Positions 6,473 through 12,590 of a DNA stretch of 12,590 bases are shown piece after piece. Made by a program: the position numbers and the translations under genes. Within the stretch, counting starts at the first letter, position 1. Each line of letters starts with the position of its first letter. The stretch is from Verrucomicrobia subdivision 3 bacterium UBA7542. Lineage in GTDB: Bacteria; Verrucomicrobiota; Verrucomicrobiia; Limisphaerales; UBA11358. The stretch spans positions 1-12,590 of the forward strand of contig DLMG01000285.1 in NCBI GenBank assembly GCA_002479245.1. The letters run 5' to 3'. The notes beneath the pieces were generated by a model. The model worked only from the letters and a program-made list of their open reading frames with translations. It did not search any database and was not told the origin of the DNA.

Positions 6473-8191
6473 ATGAGCCAAAACAAAGTGAGGTCATCCA
6501 CCCTCCGCAGTGCTGCTGCCGACAATGCATCCACCGTTCCCAGTGACGCCCTTGAAGTGCCGGCTCGCCCTTCCCGCCACGGCTACGGAGGACGGGAGCT
6601 GAGAGTACTCCCGACAGTTCTGTTGAGCATTTCCCTTATGGCCTGCTCGTCAGCTCAGGCTAAACCGAAGTTCAACGCAAGTGAAGTCACCGGCCCATGC
6701 CAGCAGTTGATAATTTGCGATCTGGACGGCGACGGTCTCAAGGATCTGGTTCTGATGGACGACACCAATCTATCCATCTTCTACCAGGATCCCAAACGAG
6801 GCTTCACTCGCGAACCGCAACAAACCTATCGTCTCGAGCCCCGGCCGTGTCTGGTCTGGGCGGCCAGACTGGGCGGGCCGGCCGAAAGTTTGCTCGTCAT
6901 GACCAGCGACGGAGTGACCGAGCTTTGTTTTACCAATCGAACCGGTCCTCCCACCATCCGGCAAATCATCAGGCAAGCCACGATTGTTCCGGAGGCGATG
7001 GATGCGGCGGAAGGCACGAACGCGATTTACTTTCCGTTGTCGGTCGAGACGGGCCTTCGCCGCGCCGCAGCAGCCGCAGGAGGTGATCTGGATCGGGCTA
7101 CGGCCACGCAGGCCGGCGGCGGCTGGCCGCTGCTGCTGGTGCCGGCGGCGGACGGACTTCAGGTCTGGTCCACCCTCCGCAGTGCTGCTGCGCCCGTACT
7201 CCGCAGTAGTACTGCTATGGAGAATGGAGAGGACGGGCAACATCGCGACGAGTGGCGTCAGGTACAAGTCATCGGCCATGCCATCGAAACCGGCCTGCAA
7301 CTGTCAGTGACCAATCCCGGATATACCATGTTGCTTGGATTCGACCTGAGCGTGGGCGACGTCAATGGCGACGGACGCGAGGATCTGATGGTAAGACGCA
7401 GTAATGGCTGGACCAATACCTACAACCTTTACCTTCAGCAGACCAATGGCCTGTTCGCCCTTGAACCGGCGTTAACCTACGCGGACAAGGTGGAACCGTT
7501 CTCATGGCTTTGCTGGGCCGACCTCAATCGCGACGGCAAAGTGGATCTGATCAAGAGCGTCTGGTTGAACGAGCCTTCATTCATACCAGCGGTTCCTTCC
7601 GGCAAAGTGCTGGTGAGCACTTATATTGCCGACGAGTACGGCCGGATTCCGGCCGAACCGCAACAGGTCTTTCGCAAGAACGACTGGACACCCGCAGTGC
7701 CGGTGGTGGACGTGGACAGCGATGGTTTTATGGACCTGGTTTTGGGCTACAGTCACATCGAGGACAGGGAGGGCTTTAGCAAGATGATCACCGCCAAAAA
7801 GCTCGATTACAGTCTCCGGTTTTACTTCTACCGGCCAGGAGCCGGCTTTCCAAAAGAGGCGGACTGTCAACGCGACGTTGTCATCCATCTGGATCGAGCC
7901 GAGATGCAGGAGGAGCTGGCTCAATATTTCGGGCGCTACGTCAAGCTCGGCGGCGATTTTAACGGGGATGGCAAAACGGATTTGTTGGTGCGGGACCATA
8001 GCGATGACATCTCGGTTTACTTTTTTGTTTCTCGGGAGAAAGGGTTCAGCCTGGAACCGGACCTGCGATTCAGTTGCCCGGAGCCGATTGACGAATGGCA
8101 GGTTGCGGACCTGAACAACGATGGCGTCAGTGATCTGATCGTGAAACTGGCGAAGCAAAAGGGCTATCGAATATTCATCAGCCAGAAATAA
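6473..8191 (+). CDS. exported FG-GAP/VCBS repeat beta-propeller protein 1
   Basis: 572 residues. Six D-x-[DN]-x-D-G-x-x-D-L calcium-loop motifs at 83, 296, 350, 413, 495 and 546 (for example DLDGDGLKDL, DFNGDGKTDL) mark an FG-GAP/VCBS propeller. A hydrophobic stretch (residues 46-57) ending in LMAC (57) SSAQA suggests export, either as a lipoprotein (imperfect lipobox) or with cleavage after AQA. The 45 residues before it are unusually long for a signal peptide and partly repeat-derived; a later in-frame GTG at 6557 is an alternative start. Residues 194-255 hold two further repeat-derived insertions and lie in the longest gap between motifs. First of a four-gene block, and a clear paralogue of the next gene. 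Likely role: extracytoplasmic binding or scaffold for the neighbouring transporter (inference). Confidence 0.85.
   Translation: MSQNKVRSSTLRSAAADNASTVPSDALEVPARPSRHGYGGRELRVLPTVLLSISLMACSSAQAKPKFNASEVTGPCQQLIICDLDGDGLKDLVLMDDTNLSIFYQDPKRGFTREPQQTYRLEPRPCLVWAARLGGPAESLLVMTSDGVTELCFTNRTGPPTIRQIIRQATIVPEAMDAAEGTNAIYFPLSVETGLRRAAAAAGGDLDRATATQAGGGWPLLLVPAADGLQVWSTLRSAAAPVLRSSTAMENGEDGQHRDEWRQVQVIGHAIETGLQLSVTNPGYTMLLGFDLSVGDVNGDGREDLMVRRSNGWTNTYNLYLQQTNGLFALEPALTYADKVEPFSWLCWADLNRDGKVDLIKSVWLNEPSFIPAVPSGKVLVSTYIADEYGRIPAEPQQVFRKNDWTPAVPVVDVDSDGFMDLVLGYSHIEDREGFSKMITAKKLDYSLRFYFYRPGAGFPKEADCQRDVVIHLDRAEMQEELAQYFGRYVKLGGDFNGDGKTDLLVRDHSDDISVYFFVSREKGFSLEPDLRFSCPEPIDEWQVADLNNDGVSDLIVKLAKQKGYRIFISQK
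6497..6519 (+). repeat. STLRSAAA-coding repeat, copy 1
   Basis: A 23-nt block starting TCCACCCTCCGC is identical to 7169-7191. It encodes STLRSAAA in the N-terminal extension of propeller 1. Both copies are in the same reading frame. Confidence 0.75.
7050..7114 (+). repeat. GLR-type coding repeat, copy in propeller 1
   Basis: Begins CGGGCCTTCGCC and ends CGGCCACGCAGGCC. It is translated as GLRRAAAAAGGDLDRATATQ. Head, tail and reading frame match the copies in the ATPase tail (10681-10747 and 10780-10840), with a net 6-nt insertion in the middle. Confidence 0.65.
7169..7222 (+). repeat. STLRSAAA-coding repeat, copy 2, with adjoining hairpin
   Basis: 7169-7191 is the exact second copy of the block at 6497-6519. 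It is followed by CTCC-GCAGTA-G-TACTGC-TAT-GGAG (7199-7222), a small hairpin. Together they encode STLRSAAAPVLRSSTAMENG inside the propeller. Confidence 0.7.
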
Positions 8192-8193
8192 CC

Positions 8194-9777
8194 ATGTTTT
8201 TTTTACCGCCAACCCGGATATTTCTCGCTCGCCGTAACAGCCGACGTGAGGAGGTTCCAACTTCTCGTGCGCTGGACTGCCGGGCAGAGTTAGAGCCTCC
8301 TCACGTCGGCTGCTACAGGCTGTCTGCACTTCAATCAGCGTGGAGAATATTTGGGCTGGTTCTGCTGATATTCGACACTGTGAATGCGGTCCGGGCCGAC
8401 CCGGTTGAACTGTCGCGCCAATTAATCACACTTCCAGCCAGCGCCGGGGAGCCGCTTTTTGTTGATATCGAAGGGAATGGACGCTGTAATCTGCTCGTGA
8501 TTGATACGGGGGAGAAAAAACTTCTGAACTATCGCCAGCGCCCGGACGGCTTCACCAACTCACCCGATCAGGTCATTCCCCTGCCGCCACAAACCGCCTG
8601 GGTCGCCCCGTGCGACGTGGATGCGCATCCGGGTCTTGAACTGCTGATGTCCACCGCCACCGGGTTGTTTTATTGCCGGCAGAACGCCGGCCTGTTCGAA
8701 TCAGAGCGACACCCGCTCATCGAGGTAAGCCAGGTATTCACCAACTACGACCTGCCAACCCTGACTTTGCTGACCACGAACAAAGCCGGAACGAACGATT
8801 TAATCCCGGTGATTTCCGCGGGGCAGACCGTGCTGTATCATCGGAACAGTGCTTATGAGTGGAATCCCGGATCGCCGCTGGCCCTCAATGTGAAACAAAC
8901 GGCTTGGTCCGCCAACCGTTACCTGTGGCGCGACCCCTGGGCGTTGGGAGCAAACCCTGCACACAACTTGCGCGTACAACAATCATTTCAGGCCAAACCA
9001 GAACAGGAGCGGGACCAGGAGCCGGAGAATGAAGCCATCCGGAAGATCATCGCCGACATGAAAAAAAACGCCGCGGCGAGTCCGCCACACACAGCCCGCG
9101 TGGACGTGGATGGTGATGGCCGGGAAGACCTGGTTCTGTGGCAGGTCAGCGGCAAGCTGGATTTCAAAACCGACGTTTATATTTTCCTGCGCGGCGTGGA
9201 CCAAAAGTTGCCCGAGCGGCCAACGCAAGTTCTGCACTGTCGCGGGTTGCCGATTCCCATCGGTTCGACGGTAAGGCCATCGCCCGTGATTGATCTGAAT
9301 GGCGATGGCATTTGTGAACTGGTTCTGCTCGAACTCAAGACCAGCATTACCTCCGCGAACGGGCTGATGGAAACAGTGCTCTCGCACGGACTGGATTGGT
9401 CGCTCACGATCCGGTCGTTCCAACACGGTGCCTTTTCCCGCAGTCCGGACGCGTCCGTGCTGGTGACGGGGATCCTGCCGTCGGAAATTCTGGCCGGGTG
9501 GCCGTTCCTTATTCAAGGAGACTTCAATGGCGACGGCCGCCTCGATCTTCTGGTCAGACGTTCGGACACTCAATGGAATGTTTTTCTCAGCACGACGAAC
9601 GGACACTGGTTCGCACCGCAACCTGCAATGACTTTCGACGTGCCAGTGCACGGCTATATTGAAATCAAGGACCTGAACGGCGATGGGTTGTCGGATGTCA
9701 TCTGGCACGAGTGGGACAAGCCCAACCTTTCAATTTTCATGTCGCCACCACGCCAGGCAAAAGGTAAAAACCCATGA
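8194..9777 (+). CDS. exported FG-GAP/VCBS repeat beta-propeller protein 2
   Basis: 527 residues. Starts 2 nt after the stop of propeller 1. Intact calcium-loop motifs at 304 (DVDGDGREDL), 367 (DLNGDGICEL), 443 (DFNGDGRLDL) and 493 (DLNGDGLSDV); degenerate ones at 91 (DIEGNGRCNL) and 141 (DVDAHPGLEL). The C-terminal halves of the two propellers align well, so they are tandem duplicates. A signal-peptide core WRIFGLVLLIFDTVNAVRA (50-68) is followed by DP, a normal cleavage site. The preceding residues 14-41 are encoded by a palindromic repeat, and no in-frame ATG, GTG or TTG follows the repeat before the signal core, so it must be translated if 8194 is the start. Charged coiled-coil-like segment at 266-291. 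Probably exported partner of the ABC transporter. Confidence 0.85.
   Translation: MFFLPPTRIFLARRNSRREEVPTSRALDCRAELEPPHVGCYRLSALQSAWRIFGLVLLIFDTVNAVRADPVELSRQLITLPASAGEPLFVDIEGNGRCNLLVIDTGEKKLLNYRQRPDGFTNSPDQVIPLPPQTAWVAPCDVDAHPGLELLMSTATGLFYCRQNAGLFESERHPLIEVSQVFTNYDLPTLTLLTTNKAGTNDLIPVISAGQTVLYHRNSAYEWNPGSPLALNVKQTAWSANRYLWRDPWALGANPAHNLRVQQSFQAKPEQERDQEPENEAIRKIIADMKKNAAASPPHTARVDVDGDGREDLVLWQVSGKLDFKTDVYIFLRGVDQKLPERPTQVLHCRGLPIPIGSTVRPSPVIDLNGDGICELVLLELKTSITSANGLMETVLSHGLDWSLTIRSFQHGAFSRSPDASVLVTGILPSEILAGWPFLIQGDFNGDGRLDLLVRRSDTQWNVFLSTTNGHWFAPQPAMTFDVPVHGYIEIKDLNGDGLSDVIWHEWDKPNLSIFMSPPRQAKGKNP
8234..8316 (+). repeat. palindromic repeat inside the signal-peptide N-region of propeller 2
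   Basis: A 21-nt left arm (8234-8254, GTAACAGCCGACG then TGAGGAGG) and a 21-nt right arm (8296-8316) are inverted repeats with one mismatch, separated by 41 nt whose edges are also partly complementary. It encodes residues about 14-41 of the protein (SRREE on the left, LEPPHVGCY on the right). Because it is palindromic, the opposite strand also reads SRREEA and LEPPHVGCY. Confidence 0.8.
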
Positions 9778-10859
9778 TGGAATCTCCGCCAGCACTGGCT
9801 TTGGAAGACGTCTCCAAGCGATTTGGGCGCATTCAGGCGGTGGACCATCTTTCCCTGCAGGTTGAACCCGGCCACCTGGCCGGGTTTCTTGGGCCAAACG
9901 GAGCGGGCAAGAGCACCACGCTTTATATGATCCCCCGGCTGGTGCGGCCCACCAACGGTCGCATCAGCCTCTTCGGCGTGGATATCTGGAAAGATTACAA
10001 AAAGGCAATCAGCTCGGTGGGCATCACCGTGGAGACACCGGCTTTTTACGAGTACCTGTCCGGCCGGAAGAACCTCGAACTCGCCGCCCGTTTGCTCGAC
10101 AACGTCTTCCCGCATGAAATCGACGAAATTCTGGAACGGATCGGCCTGGCGGAGCGGCAGCATGATCGCGTGCGGGTTTATTCGACCGGCATGAAACAGC
10201 GCCTGGGCATCGGCCGGGCATTGCTGGGTCGGCCACGCCTCCTGATCCTGGACGAGCCGACCAACGGGATGGATCCCGAGGGAACCCACGAAGTGCTCTC
10301 GTTCCTGCGCGAAAAAGTCAGTAACGACGGGCTTACGATATTTATCTCCAGCCATTTGATGTCCGAAATCGAGGAGTTTTGCGACACGGTCTTTGTCATC
10401 AATCGCGGGCATCTGGTTGCTTCTGGCAGCGTGAAGGAGTTGTTGAAACCGCATGAACGGATCGTGCGGGTCACCTTCCAGGGCAAGGTTCCCGGTCGCG
10501 ATTTCATTTCGCGCCACGAACAGATTCGGAACGTGGAATCCGTGACGGCGGACACCGTGGAGATCACGCTGGCCCAGGACGATTCCGCATGGCTGAACCA
10601 ATGTCTGCAGCAGGCGGGATTCAGAGTTTCGGCCATTGCACCCAAACAAAAGACCTTGAAAGAGTTTTTCCTTTCCATCACGGGCCTTCGCCACGCTGAA
10701 ATGTCTCCTTCGATTGACCGGGCTTCGTCCATGCAAACCAGGTCTGGCGCGTCGCAGGGCCAGGCCTCGGCCACGCAGGCGGGCCTTCGCCACGCCGAAG
10801 TGCCGCTTAAGATGGATCAGGCTCCGGCCGCGCACACGGGAGACAAACCCTATGAGTAG
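9774..10859 (+). CDS. ABC transporter ATP-binding protein (ABC-2 exporter type)
   Basis: 361 residues. Overlaps the stop of propeller 2 (ATGA, 9774-9777). Walker A GPNGAGKST (40-48), signature YSTGMKQRL (137-145), Walker B LLILDEPTNGMDP (157-168) and switch His in SSH (194). The Q-loop position reads VETPAFYEYLSG with Glu in place of Gln, as often seen in BcrA/DrrA-like ATPases. It should energise the permease encoded next. The enzyme normally ends soon after TLKEFFLSITG (295-304). The last 57 residues are repeat-derived, reading GLRHAEMSPSIDRA and GLRHAEVPLKMDQA, and have no expected role in ATP hydrolysis. What is transported cannot be told. Confidence 0.95.
   Translation: MMESPPALALEDVSKRFGRIQAVDHLSLQVEPGHLAGFLGPNGAGKSTTLYMIPRLVRPTNGRISLFGVDIWKDYKKAISSVGITVETPAFYEYLSGRKNLELAARLLDNVFPHEIDEILERIGLAERQHDRVRVYSTGMKQRLGIGRALLGRPRLLILDEPTNGMDPEGTHEVLSFLREKVSNDGLTIFISSHLMSEIEEFCDTVFVINRGHLVASGSVKELLKPHERIVRVTFQGKVPGRDFISRHEQIRNVESVTADTVEITLAQDDSAWLNQCLQQAGFRVSAIAPKQKTLKEFFLSITGLRHAEMSPSIDRASSMQTRSGASQGQASATQAGLRHAEVPLKMDQAPAAHTGDKPYE
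10681..10747 (+). repeat. GLR-type coding repeat, ATPase tail copy 1
   Basis: Begins CGGGCCTTCGCCACGC and is translated GLRHAEMSPSIDRASSMQ. It aligns without gaps to 10780-10840, with about 73 percent identity over 59 nt. An isolated tail of the same element (GCCTCGGCCACGCAGGC) ends at 10780, directly before the next copy. Confidence 0.7.
10780..10840 (+). repeat. GLR-type coding repeat, ATPase tail copy 2
   Basis: Begins CGGGCCTTCGCCACGC, translated GLRHAEVPLKMDQAPAA, same frame as the other two copies. It supplies nearly all of the last 23 residues of the ATPase. Confidence 0.7.
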
Positions 10860-11025
10860 CCTACAGGATTCTAACATCGCACATCGGGGCCATAAACCGC
10901 GATGCAGCGCAGGCTTTCCAGCCTGCGGGTTCTGGGGACTTTCCAGTCCCCAGTTGCTGGCCGCCAGAAACACGGGACAAGAATGTCCCGTGAACCCGCA
11001 GACAAGAATGTCTGCGCTACGATGA
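10852..11025 (+). CDS. possible coupled mini-ORF through the palindromic element
   Basis: 57 codons. ATG at 10852 overlaps the ATPase stop (ATGAGTAG), with GGGAG at 10838-10842 as a possible ribosome binding site. TGA at 11023-11025 overlaps an in-frame permease ATG at 11022 (ATGA). The peptide (MSSLQDSNIAHRGHKPRC...) is mostly the translation of the palindrome and is unlikely to be a functional protein. The start may be the original permease start, cut off when the element inserted, or a leader that keeps translational coupling. Both are inference. Confidence 0.3.
   Translation: MSSLQDSNIAHRGHKPRCSAGFPACGFWGLSSPQLLAARNTGQECPVNPQTRMSALR
10904..11020. repeat. symmetric four-hairpin palindromic element
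   Basis: Two 58-nt arms (10904-10961 and 10963-11020) are inverted repeats centred exactly on 10962; they align without gaps, 44 of 58 identical. Each arm contains two small hairpins: 10908-10927 and 10932-10953 with TTCC loops, 10971-10992 and 10997-11016 with AGAA loops. Ten of the 14 differences between arms occur as five compensated base pairs inside these hairpins. GCGGGTTC (10925-10932) pairs perfectly with GAACCCGC (10992-10999). It fills most of the gap between ATPase and permease genes and resembles REP/BIME or MITE-like elements. Confidence 0.85.
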
Positions 11026-11033
11026 GGTCGTTC

Positions 11034-11831
11034 ATGAAAAGCCAATTCGTACCATTGCTGCGAAACGAGGTCGCAAAGGCGGCGCGCCGCAAGCTGTCTT
11101 ACTTCGGCATTTTAGGCGTGGGACTGGTGTGTGTGATCATTTATTTTGTCGCCGGGCAGCTCAGCAATGCAGCCACGGTGAACGCCTGGGGCTATGTCAG
11201 TTTTTCCATGCAAATGGTCTTCACGGACATTGGCCCGATTTCCATCATCGCGTTCGCGGCCATGTTGATGGCGGAAGAAACGGGCACCGGCACGATCCGC
11301 GCCGCGCTGGCCGCTCCGGTGCATCGTTGGGAGTTGTACCTGGCCAAAGCGGTCACCGGGTTGCTTTACATGATGGTCCTCTCCGCCGCCGCTCTGCTGT
11401 TCTCTGCGGCGCTAGCCAAAATCCATTACCACTTCGGCGCGGTGGGCGATTCCATGGGAGTTGTCTATAGCCGGAACCAGGCGATGCAACAGTTCTTGTT
11501 GGGATGCGCGCTCAGTTGGATACCGTTGGGGGCCCTCGTGATGTACGGCCTCCTGATCTCCACCATGTTTCGCAATCCGGGCGTGGCCGTGGCGGTGGGC
11601 ATCAGCTCTCTGTTCCTCATCAATTTCACCAAGCACCTGGTGGGACTCGATCCCTACATCTTCACCCGCTACATCGATTACTCCTGGCTGAACCTCCTGC
11701 AGATCGCCCAGGGAATGGATTATCAATGGCGCCCCGAAGTCTGGATGATGATCGAATTGTCCGGAGTGTCCGCCGTCGTCACCTTCAGCACCGGCCTGAT
11801 CCTTTTTGTGAGACAAGACCTCAACCATTAG
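11034..11831 (+). CDS. ABC-2 family transporter permease
   Basis: 265 residues. Six likely membrane segments: about 24-41, 66-80, 106-127, 154-176, 183-199 and 242-259. After the second comes AEETGTGTIRAALAAPVHRW (80-99), the cytoplasmic motif typical of ABC-2 permeases of the BcrB/NosY kind, thought to contact the ATPase. Start chosen at ATG 11034 because GAGG (11024-11027) lies 6 nt before it and MKSQFVPLLRNEVAKAARRK is a usual N-terminus for the family. ATG 11022 (MRSFMKSQ) is possible and overlaps the preceding mini-ORF stop; starts further upstream would translate the palindromic element. It forms the transporter with the ATPase encoded before it. Substrate unknown; two exported propellers in the same block hint at a cell-envelope role. 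Confidence 0.9.
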   Translation: MKSQFVPLLRNEVAKAARRKLSYFGILGVGLVCVIIYFVAGQLSNAATVNAWGYVSFSMQMVFTDIGPISIIAFAAMLMAEETGTGTIRAALAAPVHRWELYLAKAVTGLLYMMVLSAAALLFSAALAKIHYHFGAVGDSMGVVYSRNQAMQQFLLGCALSWIPLGALVMYGLLISTMFRNPGVAVAVGISSLFLINFTKHLVGLDPYIFTRYIDYSWLNLLQIAQGMDYQWRPEVWMMIELSGVSAVVTFSTGLILFVRQDLNH

Positions 11832-12020
11832 TCCGGCGCACCGGTTCGCCATCTTCAATCCTCGCCGGTGAATTTGCGCCACGCACGCAATTGGCGCACT
11901 CAACCTTTCGTTGTGAACCTGACGCAACCGGAATTGGTCAGCGACCCCGGGTGATTGTGTGAGCCAAAACACGACCCCATGAATAACGAAAATATGACGG
12001 CGAACAATGATCGCGTCCGG

Positions 12021-12053
12021 GCGCCACGCCTCCGGGTTGCGTCCCCGTGGCGC
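12021..12053 (-). other. stem-loop at the end of the lipoprotein gene
   Basis: GCGCCACG (12021-12028) pairs perfectly with CGTGGCGC (12046-12053), touching the TAG stop codon (12053-12055) of the minus-strand lipoprotein gene. No T-tract follows, so it may be a repeat or a mRNA-end hairpin. The rest of 11832-12020, between the convergent permease and lipoprotein genes, shows nothing else. Confidence 0.35.
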
Positions 12054-12526
12054 TACTTCACGCTTTGAATGGTCCACCTGTCATCCACTTTCACCAGCAC
12101 GAAGGCAGACAACCCCGACACCGCCTCGCCCGCGTACCAGGTGCCGATGGCTTCGGACACATCGTTCGTCGGGTCCATGGCTTTCGCGCTCAGGATTATC
12201 GCCGATTTGCCCGTGTCCTTGTCTATCGGCGCCTGGTTCGGATGAAGTTGCATCCGGTTGCTCAGCTTGATGGGCGGAACATGATTTGGAAATTTCCGAA
12301 TCAGCGCCGCCACCCAGGCATCGTTGCCTTCAAGGAAAACCGCCGTGTATTCGCTGTTGTCCCAAGGGTGTTTTTCCAGCAAATAGCCGTAAACCGCCAT
12401 TTCGATTTTGAAATCGTCCCGGCTCTCAAGTTTCCGGCTGGTGCTGAAGTCATCCGCCTTCTGATTCGTGCGGCACCCGGCCAGTAGACAAAGGAAAACT
12501 GCGGCAAAAATAAAAACTGTTTTCAT
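12053..12526 (-). CDS. small lipoprotein of unknown function
   Basis: 157 residues from ATG at 12524-12526; the frame is open further up to a GTG at 12568, but MKTVFIFAAVFLCLLAGC gives a textbook lipoprotein signal with lipobox LLAGC (Cys 18) and supports the shorter start. The mature part has a charged linker (19-35), then EMAVYGYLLEKHPW, YTAVFLEGNDAWVAALIRKF, and ends with LSAFVLVKVDDRWTIQSVK. The final beta-strand pattern recalls small alpha+beta folds such as NTF2-like proteins, but I do not recognise a family. Expected to be anchored to a membrane of the envelope. No partner gene is in the window; the upstream region runs off the end. Confidence 0.7.
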   Translation of the reverse strand: MKTVFIFAAVFLCLLAGCRTNQKADDFSTSRKLESRDDFKIEMAVYGYLLEKHPWDNSEYTAVFLEGNDAWVAALIRKFPNHVPPIKLSNRMQLHPNQAPIDKDTGKSAIILSAKAMDPTNDVSEAIGTWYAGEAVSGLSAFVLVKVDDRWTIQSVK

Positions 12527-12590
12527 TTTACCCACGGATACACCTAACGCGGCTATCGCCGCAACCACAGATTTTGGACTGCGGCGGGAA

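Noticed and set aside
10904..11020. CRISPR-like or tRNA-like array
   Set aside because: The hairpins are arranged as one mirror-symmetric palindrome, without regular direct repeats and spacers and without a T-arm consensus.
9654..11045. 463-codon open frame on the minus strand
   Set aside because: Opposite-strand shadow of the ABC ATPase and of the palindromic repeats; no domain, and the plus-strand gene has all ATPase motifs.

Overview
The window looks like a chromosomal piece from a Verrucomicrobiota bacterium of the Pedosphaera/Limisphaerales kind. This is inferred from protein style only. There are secreted PQQ-like and FG-GAP/VCBS beta-propellers, a glycoside hydrolase relic ending in the 'F-x-IEKSTD-x-x-W ... 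FFRA' tail common in that group, Asn/Thr-rich secreted sequence, and many interspersed palindromic repeats. No rRNA, tRNA, CRISPR array or intact transposase gene was seen.

Layout. 1-468 (+): 3' end of a PQQ-like propeller gene. 547-1125 (-): a 33-residue, very basic AURKAIP1/COX24-type mini-protein followed by a DUF2203 protein, with a nested hairpin between them. 1299-3162 (-): a GH5-like glycoside hydrolase pseudogene with three internal stops, two frameshifts and a lost 5' end. 3201-3551 (+): a small excisionase/MerR-type helix-turn-helix protein whose C-terminal tail is read through a repeat. 3645-4394 (-): a secreted protein of unknown function with an intrinsic terminator downstream. 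4395-5277: no convincing gene, with a second copy of the repeat found in the HTH gene. 5278-6153 (-): long-form hisG. 6473-11831 (+): a four-gene operon-like block, with two paralogous exported FG-GAP/VCBS propellers, an ABC ATPase and an ABC-2 permease. 12053-12526 (-): a small lipoprotein.

The (+) block is the most interesting part. The four genes are tightly packed (2-nt gap, then 4-nt overlap), suggesting that two exported calcium-type propellers work with an ABC-2 transporter. Each gene or junction carries interspersed repeats. One family reads as GLR(H/R)A... in the same frame in a propeller and twice in the ATPase tail. A second reads as STLRSAAA twice in the first propeller. A palindrome lies between start codon and signal peptide of the second propeller. 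A 117-nt element made of two head-to-head 58-nt arms fills the ATPase-permease gap, and a 57-codon ORF runs through it and ends in an ATGA overlap with an in-frame permease ATG.

This suggests a set of coding-tolerant repeats, comparable in concept to Rickettsia palindromic elements. That reading is inference: family sizes and genome-wide phase need a genome search.
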